A stretch of 64,000 nt of DNA from Clostridium brassicae (GTDB lineage Bacteria > Bacillota > Clostridia > Clostridiales > Clostridiaceae). The notes under the pieces were generated by a model, which had not been told where the DNA came from, made no database searches, and saw only the letters and a list, made by a program, of their open reading frames with translations. Each line of letters opens with the position of its first letter. Position 1 is the first letter of the stretch. The translations under genes were made by a program, and so were the position numbers. Below are positions 62,380 through 64,000 of the stretch, piece by piece. The stretch covers positions 62,001 to 126,000 of the forward strand of contig NZ_JAPQFJ010000007.1 in the NCBI RefSeq assembly GCF_026738875.1, read 5' to 3'.

Positions 62380-62868
62380 TTATATTTTTTCAAATTCTCC
62401 TTGTTTTATATGTAGTTCAATATCAATATCTGCTTTTTTATAACCCACTACTTTTATTCTATTAATACCTTTTTTTATTGGTATAGTTAGTGTCATTGTT
62501 CCTTCTGTTGTAGTAGATCTTTCTGTATTTTCAATAAGCGTATGAACTGTATTATCAGGTGATATTAACACAATTTTAGCCTTTCCACTTTTTACTGATA
62601 AGGTATATGGAACCTCCAAATTAAATTCTTTATTACTTTGGTACCTCCAAACAGTTCCACTTCCACTTAACTTTAACTTTCCTTTATAACTTCCTGACTG
62701 TATTGTTTCCTCACTTTCATCTAGTCCGAAAGTATCACTTTGATCTGCTATTTTATTATTATCATTATAAACCTTATCCATGGTATTATTTCCACATCCA
62801 ATTAATAGACTAATTATGATAATTGCCATAAATATTGATATTATTCTTTTTTTAGATTTCATTTTCAT
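62380..62868 (-). CDS. Hypothetical lipoprotein
   Basis: A 162-residue lipoprotein: signal peptide with lipobox LIGC (FMAIIIISLLIGCGNN). The mature part is a beta-rich domain (YKGKLKLSGSGTVWRYQSNK, then YTLSVKSGKAKIVLISPDNT) ending in IKVVGYKKADIDIEL. I do not recognise a named family. It may form a surface beta-sandwich. It shows no operon link. Confidence 0.75.
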   Translation of the reverse strand: MKMKSKKRIISIFMAIIIISLLIGCGNNTMDKVYNDNNKIADQSDTFGLDESEETIQSGSYKGKLKLSGSGTVWRYQSNKEFNLEVPYTLSVKSGKAKIVLISPDNTVHTLIENTERSTTTEGTMTLTIPIKKGINRIKVVGYKKADIDIELHIKQGEFEKI

Positions 62869-63044
62869 TCTCCTTTACATTTTTCTCCTTCCTTACATTT
62901 TATAATACAATTGTAGCAGTTGCAATTAAGCCTAACGAAAAGTTAAATTTCAACGGTTGACAATGATATTTTTATATTGTACAATGCAAGTGAGTTTCGG
63001 ATTAACTAACAATTGGTAAAAATACATAAGTTCACTAGTTGAAG

Positions 63045-63155
63045 GATATAAGAGAGAGTTTTGAATAAAACCGCCGAAGGGACAAGCTTTATTTTATCCC
63101 AGTAAAATAAAGTGAAATTTTCAGGCAAAAGAATTATATCTGAATAGACTCTGAA
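63045..63155 (+). ncRNA. Glycine riboswitch aptamer (single)
   Basis: The sequence carries the conserved glycine-aptamer blocks in order: AGAGAGAGTTTT for P1, ACCGCCGAAGGGACAA, a variable P3 arm (CTTTATTTTA paired with TAAAATAAAG), TTCAGGCAAAAGAA, and ATCTGAATAGACTCTG closing P1. Only one aptamer is seen, not the tandem form. It lies 87 bases before the EamA transporter ATG and ends five bases before the terminator stem, so it probably controls that gene by attenuation. Confidence 0.88.
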
Positions 63156-63159
63156 TACA

Positions 63160-63200
63160 AACAGAGAGAACAGGCTGGGTTTTGTTCTCTCTGTTTTTTT
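63160..63200 (+). terminator. Riboswitch-linked intrinsic terminator
   Basis: AACAGAGAGAACA and TGTTCTCTCTGTT form a perfect 13-base stem with a loop of about ten bases, followed by TTTTT. CTCTG at the end of the aptamer (63149-63153) can pair with CAGAG of this stem, giving a possible antiterminator. Confidence 0.9.
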
Positions 63201-63241
63201 ATTGAATTTTTTTGTAAACCAATCAGAAGGGAGAGATTTTT

Positions 63242-64000
63242 ATGCTAAATTTTACTAAAACTAAACAAGGTTATTTATTAGCTCTAATTGCAGGAATTTC
63301 ATGGGGATTTTTAGGTGTCTTTGTAAAGCTTTTAAATAATTTAGGCTTTGAGTCTATGACAATATCTGCTTTTAGACCAACAATAGGAATAATTTTTTAT
63401 ATTATAGTAACCTTAATAAAAGATCCTCAATGCTTTAAAACAGATTTAAAAGGAATACTATTCTTCGCTTGTTATGGCATATTCGCCTTAGATGGAATGT
63501 TTATTTCTTCTAGTTATGCTGTTAAATATACAGGAGTAGCTACAGCTTCAGTTTTATTGTTTATAAATCCTATTATTGTAGTTATTTTATCCTATTTTGT
63601 GTTTAAAGAAAAATTTACACTAAAAAAATTCATAGCTTTAACTTTAACTTTGATAGGTTGCTGTTTAGTTGTAAAAGCATATGATAGTACAGCTTTCAAA
63701 GTGAACTTTATAGGAATAGTATGGGGAATTATTTCAGGACTTACTGTTGCAGTACAAAATATTTTAGGAAAAATCGCAGTAAAAAAATATTCTCAAAAAA
63801 CATTTTTAGTATATACATTTTTATTTGGAGCAATATTTTTGTGGTTCTTTATACCTCCATGGACTTTAGTAAAATCAATTGAAAATACAAATTCATTAAT
63901 TGCTATTCTTGGTCTAGGACTTTTTGCTACCATTTTACCAAATGAATCAATTCTTAGAGCTTTAAAATATGTTGAGTCAGGTAAAGTAAGTATTATTGCA
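63242..64000 (+). CDS. EamA/DMT-family transporter (cut by window edge)
   Basis: The open frame from ATG 63242 gives 253 residues and runs off the right edge. It has at least eight hydrophobic helices and the two-repeat EamA plan: AGISWGFLGVFVKLLNN in the first repeat and IVWGIISGLTVAVQNILGK in the second. These proteins move small metabolites, often amino acids, outward or inward. AGAAGGGAG precedes the ATG. A glycine riboswitch and terminator sit in its leader, so glycine or a close relative is a likely cargo or signal. Confidence 0.88.
   Translation, partial: MLNFTKTKQGYLLALIAGISWGFLGVFVKLLNNLGFESMTISAFRPTIGIIFYIIVTLIKDPQCFKTDLKGILFFACYGIFALDGMFISSSYAVKYTGVATASVLLFINPIIVVILSYFVFKEKFTLKKFIALTLTLIGCCLVVKAYDSTAFKVNFIGIVWGIISGLTVAVQNILGKIAVKKYSQKTFLVYTFLFGAIFLWFFIPPWTLVKSIENTNSLIAILGLGLFATILPNESILRALKYVESGKVSIIA

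Overview
The window is AT-rich, densely coded and mostly read from the minus strand. It looks like a chromosomal segment of an anaerobic, spore-forming, low-GC Firmicute, most likely Clostridium sensu stricto. The support is GerA/GerB germination proteins, a GerMN lipoprotein, MutS2, a U32 peptidase, a Ctc/L25 protein, strong AGGAGG-type ribosome sites, frequent TTG and GTG starts, and a polyferredoxin/CXXC redox cluster. I saw no rRNA, tRNA, insertion sequence, prophage or CRISPR array. Several long ORFs have apparent GTG or TTG starts that lie on their own Shine-Dalgarno sequence; in those cases I moved the start to the next ATG and said so.

Positions 1-15305 (minus strand) hold a cell-surface glycan locus. 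galU and a WbpM-type UDP-GlcNAc dehydratase lead into a WbpA/WbpB/WbpD-like trio (6-dehydrogenase, Gfo/Idh oxidoreductase, N-acetyltransferase). A complete legionaminic acid set follows: legF, legI, legG, legH, a ptmE-like nucleotidyltransferase with CBS domains, legB and legC. A Wzx-type flippase and a gene cut by the window edge close the locus. The ptmE-like gene points to the GDP-linked route known from Campylobacter jejuni. An array of 11 heptamers lies between legB and legC. No glycosyltransferase or polymerase is visible.

Positions 15431-21218 hold a TPR protein, a CPBP-family membrane protease, phosphoglucomutase, Ctc/L25 and an unrecognised 279-residue protein.

Positions 21544-36730 form a maltodextrin-use regulon: malE-malF-malG ABC importer genes, a LacI-type regulator, an MsmX-type ATPase, a short alpha-glucan phosphorylase, a GH15-like glucoamylase, an amylo-1,6-glucosidase (divergent) and a GH31 alpha-glucosidase. 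Four copies of a CAAACG-type operator mark malE, the GH15/debranching divergent promoter region and GH31. Four tandem copies of a 128-bp two-hairpin repeat sit in the predicted GH31 leader, between its promoter/operator and the gene.

Positions 36725-46742 hold a DUF523 protein, a small membrane protein, mutS2, a U32 peptidase, and a spore-germination cluster gerA-gerB-gerB. The second gerB is preceded by the decayed remnant of a second gerA.

Positions 46939-62868 are mixed housekeeping and accessory genes: ogt, SdpI-like, a Cu/Zn superoxide dismutase with all metal ligands, YjbQ, a metallo-beta-lactamase-fold protein, a TlpA lipoprotein/46-residue CXXC protein/polyferredoxin operon, a GerMN lipoprotein, two GNAT enzymes, a YciI-like protein, a 984-residue exported DUF5050-type protein, a MerR regulator with a classic 19-bp-spacer promoter, an ablB-like acetyltransferase and a lipoprotein. 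The window ends with a glycine riboswitch and its intrinsic terminator controlling an EamA/DMT transporter that runs off the right edge. I found no convincing wholly new system. The most unusual items are the repeat-filled GH31 leader, the collapsed gerA remnant, the riboswitch-controlled transporter and the tiny CXXC gene.
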